The notes beneath the pieces are model-generated. The model was not told the DNA's origin. It saw only the letters and a program-made list of their open reading frames with translations, and did not search any database. Position numbers and translations under genes: made by a program. A DNA stretch of 64,000 nucleotides from Indioceanicola profundi (GTDB lineage: Bacteria > Pseudomonadota > Alphaproteobacteria > Azospirillales > Azospirillaceae), in assembly GCF_003568845.1 (NCBI RefSeq), contig NZ_CP030126.1:2835501-2899500 (forward strand), in the 5' to 3' direction. Positions 48,780 through 57,949 of this stretch are shown here, one piece after another (the first letter of the stretch is position 1; every line of letters begins with the position of its first letter).

Positions 48780-49043
48780 TCAGTGCAGCACCAGCTCCGC
48801 CCCCACCATCCGCACCTCCGCCGGGGTGATCAGCCCCTGGCTGGCCACCCGCACGCTGTGCAGCTTGCCGTCCAGCTCACGACTCCAGAAATCCAGGAAC
48901 CGCTTGAGCTGTGGAAATTTCGGGGCCAGGTCCAGCTCCTGCCAGATGAAGCTCTGCAACAGGCCCGGATGGTCCGGCATGTGATACAGGATCTCCGCCG
49001 TGGTCAGGCGGTAGTTGTTGAGCTGGAGCAAGAGCTTCGCCAT
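48780..49043 (-). CDS. usg: Usg family protein
   Basis: An 87-residue protein with the alphaproteobacterial Usg signature YRLTTAEILYHMPDHPGLLQ then FIWQELDLAPKFPQLKRFLDFWSRELDG. The family is conserved but has no established biochemical role. The ATG at 49043 has a GGAGA site. Codons further upstream in the same frame are not protein-like. Confidence 0.88.
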   Translation of the reverse strand: MAKLLLQLNNYRLTTAEILYHMPDHPGLLQSFIWQELDLAPKFPQLKRFLDFWSRELDGKLHSVRVASQGLITPAEVRMVGAELVLH

Positions 49044-49258
49044 TCGCGTCTCCCCGGATGTGGACCCAGCGGCTGTCTCCCCCGGCCGGGCGGAGGATTG
49101 CCTCCCCTCGCCCGCCAGCTTTGATGTTGCCCTGACATGACGGTTCTGTGAAGACGGAAACGTAATGATTTCAGTAGGTTGGCAGCCGGCGGGCTGGAGT
49201 GCTGCCAAACGGGGTGCCCTCCCCCTCCGCATGCGTGCAACCGGGGACGGCCACCCCT

Positions 49259-49288
49259 CTTGACTCGGGGACGGGCCTCCATTACCTC
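49259..49288 (+). promoter_or_regulatory. groESL promoter
   Basis: CTTGACT (49259-49265) followed at a 16-base spacing by TTACCT (49282-49287) can be read as a sigma-70 promoter. CTTGA together with CTCCATTA (49277-49284) is also similar to heat-shock sigma-32 sites, so dual control is likely. It is directly upstream of a CIRCE element. Confidence 0.55.
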
Positions 49289-49291
49289 GTC

Positions 49292-49317
49292 TGGCACTCA
49301 CCGCGGGTGAGTGCTAA
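49292..49317 (+). promoter_or_regulatory. CIRCE operator (HrcA binding site)
   Basis: TGGCACTC (49292-49299), nine bases, then GAGTGCTAA (49309-49317). This matches the CIRCE consensus TTAGCACTC-N9-GAGTGCTAA with changes only at the two outermost left bases. HrcA repression of groESL is expected; hrcA itself is not in the window. Confidence 0.95.
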
Positions 49318-49363
49318 CAACAGGCTCATCCCGAGCTCTTTGCCTTTTAGAGGGAGAGAATTC

Positions 49364-49657
49364 ATGCGTTTCCGTCCGCTGCACGACCGCGTGGTGGTCA
49401 AGCGCGTCGAGTCCGAGCAGAAGACCGCCGGCGGCATCATCATCCCGGACACCGCCAAGGAAAAGCCCCAGGAGGGCGAGGTGGTAGCCGTTGGTCCCGG
49501 CGCCCGTGACGAGAGCGGCAAGCTGGTGGCGCTCGACGTGAAGGCTGGCGACCGTGTGCTCTTCGGCAAGTGGTCCGGCACCGAGGTGAAGATCGACGGC
49601 GTCGAGTACCTGATCATGAAGGAGAGCGACATCATGGGCGTGATGAACGCCGCCTGA
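49364..49657 (+). CDS. groES: Co-chaperonin GroES
   Basis: This is a 97-residue GroES with the start [19 protein letters not shown], the mobile loop [18 protein letters not shown] that contacts GroEL, and the terminal [21 protein letters not shown] ribosome site at 49350. It forms the heptameric lid of the GroEL chamber. First gene of groES-groEL (53-base gap), controlled by CIRCE and probably by sigma-32. Confidence 0.98.
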   Translation: MRFRPLHDRVVVKRVESEQKTAGGIIIPDTAKEKPQEGEVVAVGPGARDESGKLVALDVKAGDRVLFGKWSGTEVKIDGVEYLIMKESDIMGVMNAA

Positions 49658-49680
49658 TGCGACCGCGCCTTACCGCCTGA

Positions 49681-51354
<1,674 letters not shown>

Positions 51355-51368
51355 GAAGTCCGTTCGAC

Positions 51369-51421
51369 CGGCCGTAGGTCGCAAGGAGCGCAGCGGATTG
51401 CGACGCTCCTTACGACCGGCC
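51369..51421. repeat. REP-like element after groEL, GTAGGTCGCAA type
   Basis: It contains CGTAGGTCGCAAGGAGCG (51373-51390) and can fold in two exclusive ways: AAGGAGCG (51383-51390) with CGCTCCTT (51404-51411), or GTCGCAA (51378-51384) with TTGCGAC (51398-51404). Outer GGCCG and CGGCC arms add an imperfect stem. Same sub-family as the element at 53361. Confidence 0.65.
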
Positions 51422-51434
51422 AAAGACACGAAGA

Positions 51435-51465
51435 CCCCCGGCGGAGCGATCCGCCGGGGGTTTTT
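51435..51465 (+). terminator. Strong intrinsic terminator of groESL
   Basis: CCCCCGGCGG (51435-51444) and CCGCCGGGGG (51451-51460) form a perfect 10-bp stem with a six-base loop, followed by five T. Confidence 0.93.
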
Positions 51466-51679
51466 GTTTTTAGGCGGGGTGAGACCCCGAATCATCATGA
51501 CAGAGCAGCCGACGCCAAACAGCGCCCGCCCCTGCGCCATGCACTGCCCGCTGGCCGAGCATCGTTAACACCAGATTTATCCTATTAGCACAAACTATTT
51601 CGCCACTGCACCATAACATGGTATGCAGCGCTTCCTGCCGGCTGTTTCGGCTGATCCGAAACCTTCCAGGATTCTCAAC

Positions 51680-53356
51680 ATGCCACTGCATCGAATCACC
51701 CTGTCGGCCAAGGTCGCGGGCATGGTCGTAAGTTCGCTCGCGATTCTCAGCCTCGCTATCTACTTCGCCACCGACATGACGATGCGTAGCCACGCCCGTG
51801 AACAGGCGATGGAGCGGCAGGAATCCAATATGCGGGTGGCCTGGGACGTGCTGCGCCGATATGGCGGCGAGTTCCGGATCGAGGATGGCCGGCTGCTGGC
51901 CGGGGACATGCCGCTGAACGATTTCTTCGAGCCGGTGGACCGGATCAAGGCCATGGTTGGCGGCACGGCGACCGTATTCATGGGCGACACGCGGATCACC
52001 ACCAATGTGAAGAAGCCGGACGGCAGCCGGGCCGTGGGCACAACCCTGGCGAAGGGGCCGGTGCATGACGCGGTGCTGGGCCAGGGCGTGCCGTTCCGGG
52101 GGGAGGCCGAAATCCTGGGCGTTCCGTTCTTCACCGCCTACGATCCCATCAAGGATGCCGGCGGCAAGGTCATCGGCATCCTGTATGTGGGCATCCCCCA
52201 GGCCGAGTTCTTCGCCGGCGTCAATTCCATGGATCGGAAGATCGGCGGCCTGACCGCCGTGATCGCCCTGCTGGTGGCCGGCGGCTGCTTCCTGGTCGGG
52301 CGTGCGATGTTCAGCCCGCTTGAAGGCATCCGCGCCGCCATGGAGCGGCTGTCCGGCGGCGACCTGTCGGTGGATATCCCCTGGAGCGCGCGGGCCGACG
52401 AGATCGGGCGCATGGCCCAGGCCGTCGTCGTCTTCAAGGACAATGCCCTGGCGGTGGAGCGGCTCCGCGCCGAGCAGGAGGAGACCAAGCGCCAAGCCGA
52501 GGCTGCCCGGCGGGCCGAGATGATGCGGCTGGCCGACAGCTTCGAGGCCAGCGTGAAGTGCGTGGTGGAGGCCGTGGCCTCCGCCGCGACGGAGATGCAG
52601 GCCTCCGCCTCCTCCATGTCCGCCACCGCCGAGGAGACCAGCCGGCAGGCCATGGCCGTGGCCGCTGCGTCGGAGCAGGCCTCCGTCAATGTCCACACGG
52701 TTGCCGCCGCGACGGAGGAGATGTCGGCTTCCATCGGGGAGATCGGGCGTCAGGTCTCCAGCTCCGCCGAGATTTCCGCCGCCGCTGTGCGGGAGGCCGC
52801 GCGCACCACCGGCATCATCACCGGGCTGGTGGAGGCGGCGCGCCAGATCGGCGACGTGGTGGAGCTGATCAACGCCATCGCGGGCCAGACCAACCTGCTG
52901 GCCCTGAACGCCACCATCGAGGCGGCGCGGGCCGGGGAGGCCGGCAAGGGCTTCGCCGTGGTGGCGTCCGAGGTGAAGGCGCTGGCCAGCCAGACAGCGA
53001 AGGCGACGGAGGACATCCAGGCCAAGGTGGCGGAAATCCAGGCCGCCACCGGCGGGGCCCAGTCCGCCATCGAGGGGATCGGCCGCACCATCGAGCGCAT
53101 CAACGGGATCGCCGCCGCCATCTCCAGCGCGGTGGAGCAGCAGGAGGGGGCGACGCGGGAGATCGCCGGAAATGTCCAGCAGGCCGCCCATGGCACCCAG
53201 GAGGTTTCGGCCAGCATCGGCGGGGTGAACCAGGCCGCCGCCGAGACCGGCGCCGCCGCCGCCCAGGTGCTGAACGCCGCCTCCGGCCTGTCCGGCGAGG
53301 CCGAGAAGCTCCGTGCCGAGGTGGCGGGCTTCGTCGCCATGATCCGCGCGGCCTGA
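51680..53356 (+). CDS. Methyl-accepting chemotaxis protein with periplasmic Cache-type sensor
   Basis: This is a 558-residue chemoreceptor: an N-terminal helix (about 10-30), a periplasmic single-Cache-like domain (about 35-195, with [17 protein letters not shown] and [27 protein letters not shown]), a second helix (about 200-220), a HAMP domain, and the signalling hairpin with the core [37 protein letters not shown]. This type usually binds small organic acids or other metabolites directly. No pentapeptide tether at the C-terminus. I chose the ATG at 51680 (AGGA site); an upstream ATG at 51623 lacks one. Its promoter region (51545-51640) is A/T-rich. Confidence 0.93.
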   Translation: MPLHRITLSAKVAGMVVSSLAILSLAIYFATDMTMRSHAREQAMERQESNMRVAWDVLRRYGGEFRIEDGRLLAGDMPLNDFFEPVDRIKAMVGGTATVFMGDTRITTNVKKPDGSRAVGTTLAKGPVHDAVLGQGVPFRGEAEILGVPFFTAYDPIKDAGGKVIGILYVGIPQAEFFAGVNSMDRKIGGLTAVIALLVAGGCFLVGRAMFSPLEGIRAAMERLSGGDLSVDIPWSARADEIGRMAQAVVVFKDNALAVERLRAEQEETKRQAEAARRAEMMRLADSFEASVKCVVEAVASAATEMQASASSMSATAEETSRQAMAVAAASEQASVNVHTVAAATEEMSASIGEIGRQVSSSAEISAAAVREAARTTGIITGLVEAARQIGDVVELINAIAGQTNLLALNATIEAARAGEAGKGFAVVASEVKALASQTAKATEDIQAKVAEIQAATGGAQSAIEGIGRTIERINGIAAAISSAVEQQEGATREIAGNVQQAAHGTQEVSASIGGVNQAAAETGAAAAQVLNAASGLSGEAEKLRAEVAGFVAMIRAA

Positions 53357-53360
53357 CGCC

Positions 53361-53397
53361 CGTAGGTCGCAATCCGCTCCGCTCCTTGCGACCTACG
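53361..53397. repeat. REP-like perfect hairpin, CGTAGGTCGCAA arms
   Basis: CGTAGGTCGCAA (53361-53372) and TTGCGACCTACG (53386-53397) are perfect 12-bp inverted arms with a 13-base loop. It fills the gap between the convergent chemoreceptor and tipF-like genes. Confidence 0.8.
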
Positions 53398-53400
53398 CCG

Positions 53401-54607
53401 CTATCCCGCCTTCCGGGCCAGCTTCGGCTCGCCGAACAGGTAGCCCTGGCCGAAGTCGATATGCAGGTCCAGCAGCTCCAGGAGCTGCCTGTCCGTCTCC
53501 ACCTTCTCCGCGATCAGGTCGATGGCGTTGCGGTCGAGAAGGCCTTTGAGGTCCCGCGCGGCCTGCGGATCGGCGAAGGGACCGGCGGGGTCCAGCAGGC
53601 GGGCGGCGTCCAGCTTCACATGGCGGATTTCGTGACGGGCCATCTCCGCCCAGTCCACCTCCAGCCGCTCCACCTGATCCATGGAGAAGCGGAAGCCCAA
53701 GCGGCGCAACCCGTCCAGGAAGCCGGTGCTGAACGACCCGTCCGGCATCAGTTCGGCCTGCCCCAACTCGAACACCAGCTTGGCGGCAAGGTTGGGGTGC
53801 CGGCCGAGATATGAGGCGAACTCCTCCATGAAATCACGGTCGGCCAGGGTGGCGGCGGAGATGTTGTAGAAGAAGCCCACCGCCTGATGCCGCTTCTCCG
53901 TCTCGCGCAGGAGCTGGATGCAGCGGAACAGCAGCATGTTGTCGATCCCGGCGATCAGCCCGGCGCGTTGCGCCACCGGCAGATATTGTTCGGGCAGCAG
54001 ATGGGCGCCGTCGGCGCGGCGGATGCGGCTGAATACCTCGTAGTAGCGATGCTTGCGCTGGGGCAGGGAAGACGACGGGCTGAAGGAACAGGTCGATCCG
54101 GTCGGCGCGCAGGGCCTCCCGGATCTCCTCCAGAATGGCGGCGTCGGCAGGCGGCAGGGGGGCCGGGCCGGAGGCCCGTGGCGGCGCGAAGGTGGCGTCC
54201 AGGGGAAGCTGGGGCTGCGCCTCCGCCATGACGGGCTGCGCAGGTGCCGCCGGTTCCGGCACGGGGGCGGCAAGGCTTTCCAGCAGGCGGGCGTCGGACA
54301 GCAGCCTGTCCAGCTCCTGCAGGCTGGCCGGATGGCCGTCCAGCCGCTGTTCCAGCTTCAGCAGCAGCCCGCGGATGTCCGCCTGCCCCTCCTTCAGCCG
54401 CCAGAGCCGATGCTCCAGCCGCTCCCGCTCCTCCTGCCGCGCCCAGAATTCGTGCAGCAGCCCGCCGAAGACGAAGACCACCAGCCCGAACAGCAGGCCG
54501 GTATGGGGGTCCATTCCGTCCACGGAGAGCGGCAGGGTCAGCGCCACCGAGATGGCGATGGCGGTGTATACCGCCGCGAAGATGCCATGCCGCAGCCACC
54601 CGCCCAT
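53401..54607 (-). pseudogene. tipF: TipF-like degenerate EAL protein, broken by a one-base frameshift
   Basis: Two overlapping minus-strand frames join into one protein of about 402 residues if one base is removed from the AA at 54069-54070. It starts MGGWLRHGIFAAVY (ATG 54607 with AGGGGGG site), has two helices, a coiled coil (RQEERERLEHRLWRLKEG), an Ala/Pro linker, then an EAL domain. RIDLFLQPVV in the first frame joins SLPQRKHRYYEVFSR in the second, as in the EAL consensus. Key catalytic residues are replaced: EVF for EAL and DQVE for DDFG; GQGYLFGEP is kept. This two-helix, coiled-coil and inactive-EAL layout is that of Caulobacter TipF, a c-di-GMP receptor for flagellum placement. Either a true pseudogene or a base-call error. 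Confidence 0.75.
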
Positions 54608-54713
54608 ACCGCCCCCCTGCCCCGGACCATCCATACACGGTCAGGATGCGGCTACCCGCCTGGAGGGGAAATACCACTTTCGTGAGGGGGCGGGTTCCAT
54701 GTCCTCTCCCCTT

Positions 54714-54841
54714 ATCTCCGTCACTTGAGGTGCGCTACCTACCCTTCCACCCATCTCCGTCACCTGAGGGGCGGTGCCTACCCTTCCACCCATCTCCGTC
54801 ACCTGAGGAGCTGTACCTGCCCTTCCACCCATCTCCGTCAC
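54714..54841. repeat. Minisatellite, 39-bp unit
   Basis: Units start at 54714, 54753 and 54792, exactly 39 bases apart, with a fourth beginning at 54831 and running into the palindrome at 54836. Each begins ATCTCCGTCAC. The multiple of three means the minus strand reads a repeated 13-residue VTEMGGRVGTAPQ, but I find no support for a gene. Confidence 0.85.
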
Positions 54842-54918
54842 CCCGGCGAAAGCCGGGGCCCAGGAGTCCCAAGAGCCGTGCATGCGGCCCCTGGGTCCCG
54901 GCTTTCGCCGGGATGACG
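54836..54918. repeat. Palindromic repeat, CCCGGCGAAAGCCGGG arms
   Basis: The left arm (54836-54864) and right arm (54890-54918) are inverted copies differing at two positions; each contains its own small hairpin CCCGGC-GAAA-GCCGGG. This sequence type, read as GTCATCCCGGCGAAAGCC, is scattered in many proteobacterial genomes. It is flanked on the left by the 39-bp array and on the right by the 17-bp array. Confidence 0.85.
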
Positions 54919-54998
54919 ATGGAGAAGAGGTGACGATGGAGAAGAGATGACGGTGGAGAAGAGATGACGGTGGAGAAGGTATGACGGGGAGAAGGGAT
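54914..54998. repeat. Minisatellite, 17-bp unit
   Basis: TGACGATGGAGAAGAGG and variants start at 54914, 54931, 54948, 54965 and 54982, exactly 17 bases apart (five units, the last diverged). The unit begins with the outer end of the palindrome at 54836-54918. Confidence 0.85.
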
Positions 54999-55030
54999 AT
55001 CGAGGGGAAACAATGGCCGGCGAGCCGCCC

Positions 55031-56086
55031 CTACCGGTGATCCGCCCCCACTGCCTCGGCCACGCTGCGGAATCCGTCGCGGGCCAGCAGGTCCGCCAAT
55101 TCCCGCTTGATTCGGGTGACCAGGGCCGGGCCGTTGAAGGCCAGCGCGGTGTAGAGCTGCACCAGCGCGGCCCCGGCGCGGATCTTGGCATAGGCGTCGG
55201 CCCCGCTGGCGACACCGCCGACACCCACCAGCGGCACCCGCCCGCCGATCAGCCGGTGGAACTCCCCAAGCACCTGCGTGCTGGGCACCATCAGCGGCCG
55301 GCCGGACAGGCCGCCGGCCTCCTTCGCCAGCTCGGGCGGAATGATGTCCGGCCGGGCGATGGTGGTGTTGGAGACGATCAGCCCGTCGATGCCGCTGCCC
55401 AGCACCACCTCGGCGATGTCGGCCTTGTCCTGCTCCGCCAGGTCCGGGGCGACCTTCAGCAGCAGCGGCGGCTCCGCCCCGCTCTGCTTCCGCGCCTCCA
55501 AGCAGCGGGCCAGCAAGGCGGACAGGGCCTCCTTGCTCTGAAGCGTGCGCAGGCCCGGCGTGTTGGGGCTGGAGACGTTGACGACCAGATAGCTGGCGAA
55601 GGGGGCGGTACGGCGGATGCCGACGGCATAGTCGGCCGCCGCATCCTCCGTCTCCTTGTTCTTGCCGACATTGGCCCCGACAGCACCCGGCCGCTCGGCC
55701 CGCGCTTCCAGCCGGCCGGCGAAGGCGTCGATGCCTTGGTTGTTGAAGCCGAAGCGGTTGATCACGGCCCCGGCCGCCGGAATGCGGAACAGGCGGGGGC
55801 GCGGATTGCCAGGTTGCGGGCGGGGGGTGACGGTGCCGGCCTCCACCAGCCCGAATCCCAGCTTCAGCATGGCGTCCGGCACCTCGGCATTCTTGTCGAA
55901 GCCGGCCGCCAGCCCGATGGGGTTCGGCAGTTCCAGACCCAGCACGCGGGTGCGCAGGATGTCCGGGTCCCTGCCGCCGGCCGGGGGCACCAGCCCGGTC
56001 TTCAGGGCGCGGATGGTCAGCTCATGCGCCTGCTCCGGGTCCATGCGCAGCAGGAAGGGTCGGGCCAGCGGATAGAGATCGACCAA
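55031..56086 (-). CDS. pyrD: Dihydroorotate dehydrogenase (quinone), class 2
   Basis: A 351-residue FMN enzyme of pyrimidine synthesis that passes electrons to ubiquinone at the inner membrane. LELPNPIGLAAGFDKNAE, NRFGFNNQG, VNVSSPNTPGLR (class 2 catalytic serine) and LVGVGGVASGADAYAKIRAGAALVQLYTAL are family motifs; the N-terminal PLARPFLLRMDPEQAHELTIRAL helix pair is the membrane-binding part. The start is a TTG at 56086 preceded by AGGGGGG at an ideal distance, one base after the DUF952 stop, so the two genes are coupled. Confidence 0.95.
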   Translation of the reverse strand: MVDLYPLARPFLLRMDPEQAHELTIRALKTGLVPPAGGRDPDILRTRVLGLELPNPIGLAAGFDKNAEVPDAMLKLGFGLVEAGTVTPRPQPGNPRPRLFRIPAAGAVINRFGFNNQGIDAFAGRLEARAERPGAVGANVGKNKETEDAAADYAVGIRRTAPFASYLVVNVSSPNTPGLRTLQSKEALSALLARCLEARKQSGAEPPLLLKVAPDLAEQDKADIAEVVLGSGIDGLIVSNTTIARPDIIPPELAKEAGGLSGRPLMVPSTQVLGEFHRLIGGRVPLVGVGGVASGADAYAKIRAGAALVQLYTALAFNGPALVTRIKRELADLLARDGFRSVAEAVGADHR

Positions 56087-56087
56087 G

Positions 56088-56495
56088 TCAGCCCCCCTGC
56101 TCCGACAGGAAGCCGGCATCCTTGTCGCGCGCCGCGACCTCCGCCAGATGGGGCGGGAAGACGTGCAGCCCGTCCGGCCCCAGCGGCAGCGGGTCCACCC
56201 GCACCGCTGCCCCGACCGGCAGGGCGCCGTAGAGATGCGGGAAAAGCTGCCCACCCCGCGACGGCTCCCACTTCAGGGCAGCGCCCAGCGCCGTGGCATC
56301 CACGGTCAGCAGCAGCAGGCCGGTCTGGCCGGCGCGGTGCTTCGCCGCACTGACGGGCAGTTGCCCGGCGGTGGAGAAATGGATGAAGCCGTCCGCCCGG
56401 TCCTGGGAGGAGCCGGGATAGGCGCCGGCGTCCCGCGCGGCCTCCCATTCCTCGGCACGGCACATATGGAAGATGGTGGTGGGATGCTGGCTCAT
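56088..56495 (-). CDS. DUF952 family protein
   Basis: This 135-residue protein contains the DUF952 signature FHMCRAEEWEAARDAGAYPGSSQDRADGFIHFST and later LKWEPSRGGQLFPHLYGALP. The family adopts an ADP-ribosyltransferase-like fold of unknown biochemical role. It is frequently encoded next to pyrD in alphaproteobacteria, and here their reading frames are one base apart. Cytosolic. Confidence 0.9.
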   Translation of the reverse strand: MSQHPTTIFHMCRAEEWEAARDAGAYPGSSQDRADGFIHFSTAGQLPVSAAKHRAGQTGLLLLTVDATALGAALKWEPSRGGQLFPHLYGALPVGAAVRVDPLPLGPDGLHVFPPHLAEVAARDKDAGFLSEQGG

Positions 56496-56597
56496 GGCCG
56501 CGACCTTAGTGCAGCGCCGGCCGGCTGACCAGAGGGCGCAGGGCCGTATGTGTCAGTATGGTTAACGCGCGAAGCGTGCAAAGTTGACTCTTTCTAA

Positions 56598-56609
56598 ACA
56601 CATATGTGT
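56598..56609. promoter_or_regulatory. Perfect 12-bp palindrome in a promoter region
   Basis: ACACATATGTGT lies 9 bases after TTGACT (56584-56589), a possible -35, so it would fall in the spacer and -10 of a promoter driving the small gene at 56694. Possible repressor site. Confidence 0.4.
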
Positions 56610-56693
56610 GTTCGATAGTACGCCCGTTGGTACTTGGGGTTGGAAGCTGCCTCAGCTCCAGGAGCACCAGCAGTATAACCAGGGAGGTTCCGC

Positions 56694-56912
56694 GTGACTG
56701 CATTTGAAATCCCAGGCCTGCCCGACGACGACAATCTGAGCGAGAGCATGCGCTATGCGTTGGGCGTCGTGGAATCGATGGGCAGCCACGGGCTGACAGC
56801 GGTGCCGGTCAAGCCGACCATGGAAATGCTTCTGGCCGGCGCCCGTGCCGGGGATATCAGCGTGGAGGCCGCCTGGACCGTCTATACCGCCATGCTGAAG
56901 GCCTCCGAATAG
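56694..56912 (+). CDS. Small protein of unknown function next to the prophage
   Basis: This is a 72-residue acidic protein, starting with a GTG preceded by AGGGAGG at the right distance. It reads as two or three helices (about 15-30, 40-52 and 54-70) with no signal or membrane segment. It has its own A/T-richer promoter region and is convergent with the phage genes, so it is probably the last host gene before the prophage block. No family recognised. Confidence 0.6.
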   Translation: MTAFEIPGLPDDDNLSESMRYALGVVESMGSHGLTAVPVKPTMEMLLAGARAGDISVEAAWTVYTAMLKASE

Positions 56913-56943
56913 GGGCGGAACAGCTCCGCCCCTCCGGCCGGGG

Positions 56944-57402
56944 TCACCCCACATCGGCATAGAAGAGGTGCCGCCCGATCTCCGCCATCGGCTGGCGCCC
57001 GGCAGCCCATTCAGGGCGGACGCCGCGCGCATGGTAATGCGTGGCCCCTGCGGTGGGGTCCGGCAGGCCGCCCGCTGCCGCCCGCCGGGCGATGCGCAGG
57101 GCCAGCGCGAAGACGGGATCGGTCGAATCGACCGCCAGCAGCTTGGCCCGGTTCGGGTCGCCCGCGTTCCAGCAACTGAACTGCCTGGGCTTGCGGCAGA
57201 CTTCCGCCACGCTGTTGCCCCACCACATGCGCCCGCGCCGCCGGGCCTGGGCGACGCGGTTCATGATGACGGCCGCCACCGCCTCCATCCCCGCCATCCC
57301 CTCCCCGCGCGCCTCGCCCCACAGGGTGCGGGCCAGCACATCCACCGCATCCTCCGGCTCGGCGGCGGTTCCGGTGTCCGGGCTCAATGTCTTGCGGCTC
57401 AT
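56944..57402 (-). CDS. SleB-type cell wall hydrolase (phage lysin candidate)
   Basis: A 152-residue protein with the Hydrolase_2/SleB fold: LARTLWGEARGEGMAGMEAVAAVIMNRV, with the catalytic glutamate in WGEARGE, then QFSCWN and ATHYHA near the end. It cleaves peptidoglycan glycan strands. No signal peptide, so release would need the neighbouring holin-like protein. The ATG at 57402 overlaps the stop of the gene before it. The last gene of the block, consistent with a late lysis cassette. Confidence 0.88.
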   Translation of the reverse strand: MSRKTLSPDTGTAAEPEDAVDVLARTLWGEARGEGMAGMEAVAAVIMNRVAQARRRGRMWWGNSVAEVCRKPRQFSCWNAGDPNRAKLLAVDSTDPVFALALRIARRAAAGGLPDPTAGATHYHARGVRPEWAAGRQPMAEIGRHLFYADVG

Positions 57403-57707
57403 CGTGCAACTCCTTCCGTGCGGGCGCCGTCCAGCTTGCCCTCGATGCGCAGCAGATGGCTGGTCAGGCGCTGCTCCACCTCGCGCAGCGTGGTGATGCT
57501 GGCATAGGTCTTGGCGACCTCCAGCTTGTAGGCGGCCAGCGCCTCCCGCATCTGGATGGAGGTGGCCTCCATCCCGCTGCGCAGCCGGTCGGTCGCCTCC
57601 TCCGCCTCCCCGCGCACCCGCAGGATCAGCCAGAGAAGCCCGCCCATCGCCGGCAAATCCACCACCGTGATCCACCAGATCAGGTCGATGCCCTGGGACT
57701 CGGTCAT
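57399..57707 (-). CDS. Phage protein with one membrane helix and coiled coil
   Basis: This 102-residue protein has an N-terminal helix (IDLIWWITVVDLPAMGGLLWLILRV) followed by about 70 residues of coiled coil. Shape and position between holin-like and lysin genes suggest an inner-membrane spanin-like or lysis accessory role, but there is no sequence hallmark. GGAGAAAG ribosome site. Confidence 0.65.
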   Translation of the reverse strand: MTESQGIDLIWWITVVDLPAMGGLLWLILRVRGEAEEATDRLRSGMEATSIQMREALAAYKLEVAKTYASITTLREVEQRLTSHLLRIEGKLDGARTEGVAR

Positions 57708-57740
57708 GATCTTTCTCCGTGTTGAAGGAAAACGTGGCCT

Positions 57741-57932
57741 CTACCGCCCCCGCTCCGTGCTGACCCCATGCCGCACGGTCATCAGCATGATGGCGGGGAT
57801 GGCGGTCTGGAGCAGGTCGGGGAGGGTGAGTTCCCCGGTGAGATAGCCGGCGACGGCGCCCAGAACGGTGAGCGTGCCGGTGACATAGGTTTTCCGCCCG
57901 GCGAACCAGCCGCCGGTGATCAGCTTCGACAT
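57741..57932 (-). CDS. Holin-like small membrane protein
   Basis: This is a 63-residue protein starting MSKLITGGWFAGRKTYVTG with one clear hydrophobic helix (TLTVLGAVAGYLTG) and a second weaker one (LLQTAIPAIMLMTVRHG). Size, position beside terminase and lysin, and a GGGAGA ribosome site fit a phage holin. Similar short proteins occur in alphaproteobacterial prophages. Confidence 0.65.
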   Translation of the reverse strand: MSKLITGGWFAGRKTYVTGTLTVLGAVAGYLTGELTLPDLLQTAIPAIMLMTVRHGVSTERGR

Positions 57933-57949
57933 GGGGTGTCTCCCGATGG

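Noticed and set aside
54641-54883. Minus-strand frame with 13-residue VTEMGGRVGTAPQ repeats
   Set aside because: It is the translation of the 39-bp minisatellite and the palindrome; no ribosome site or family supports a gene.
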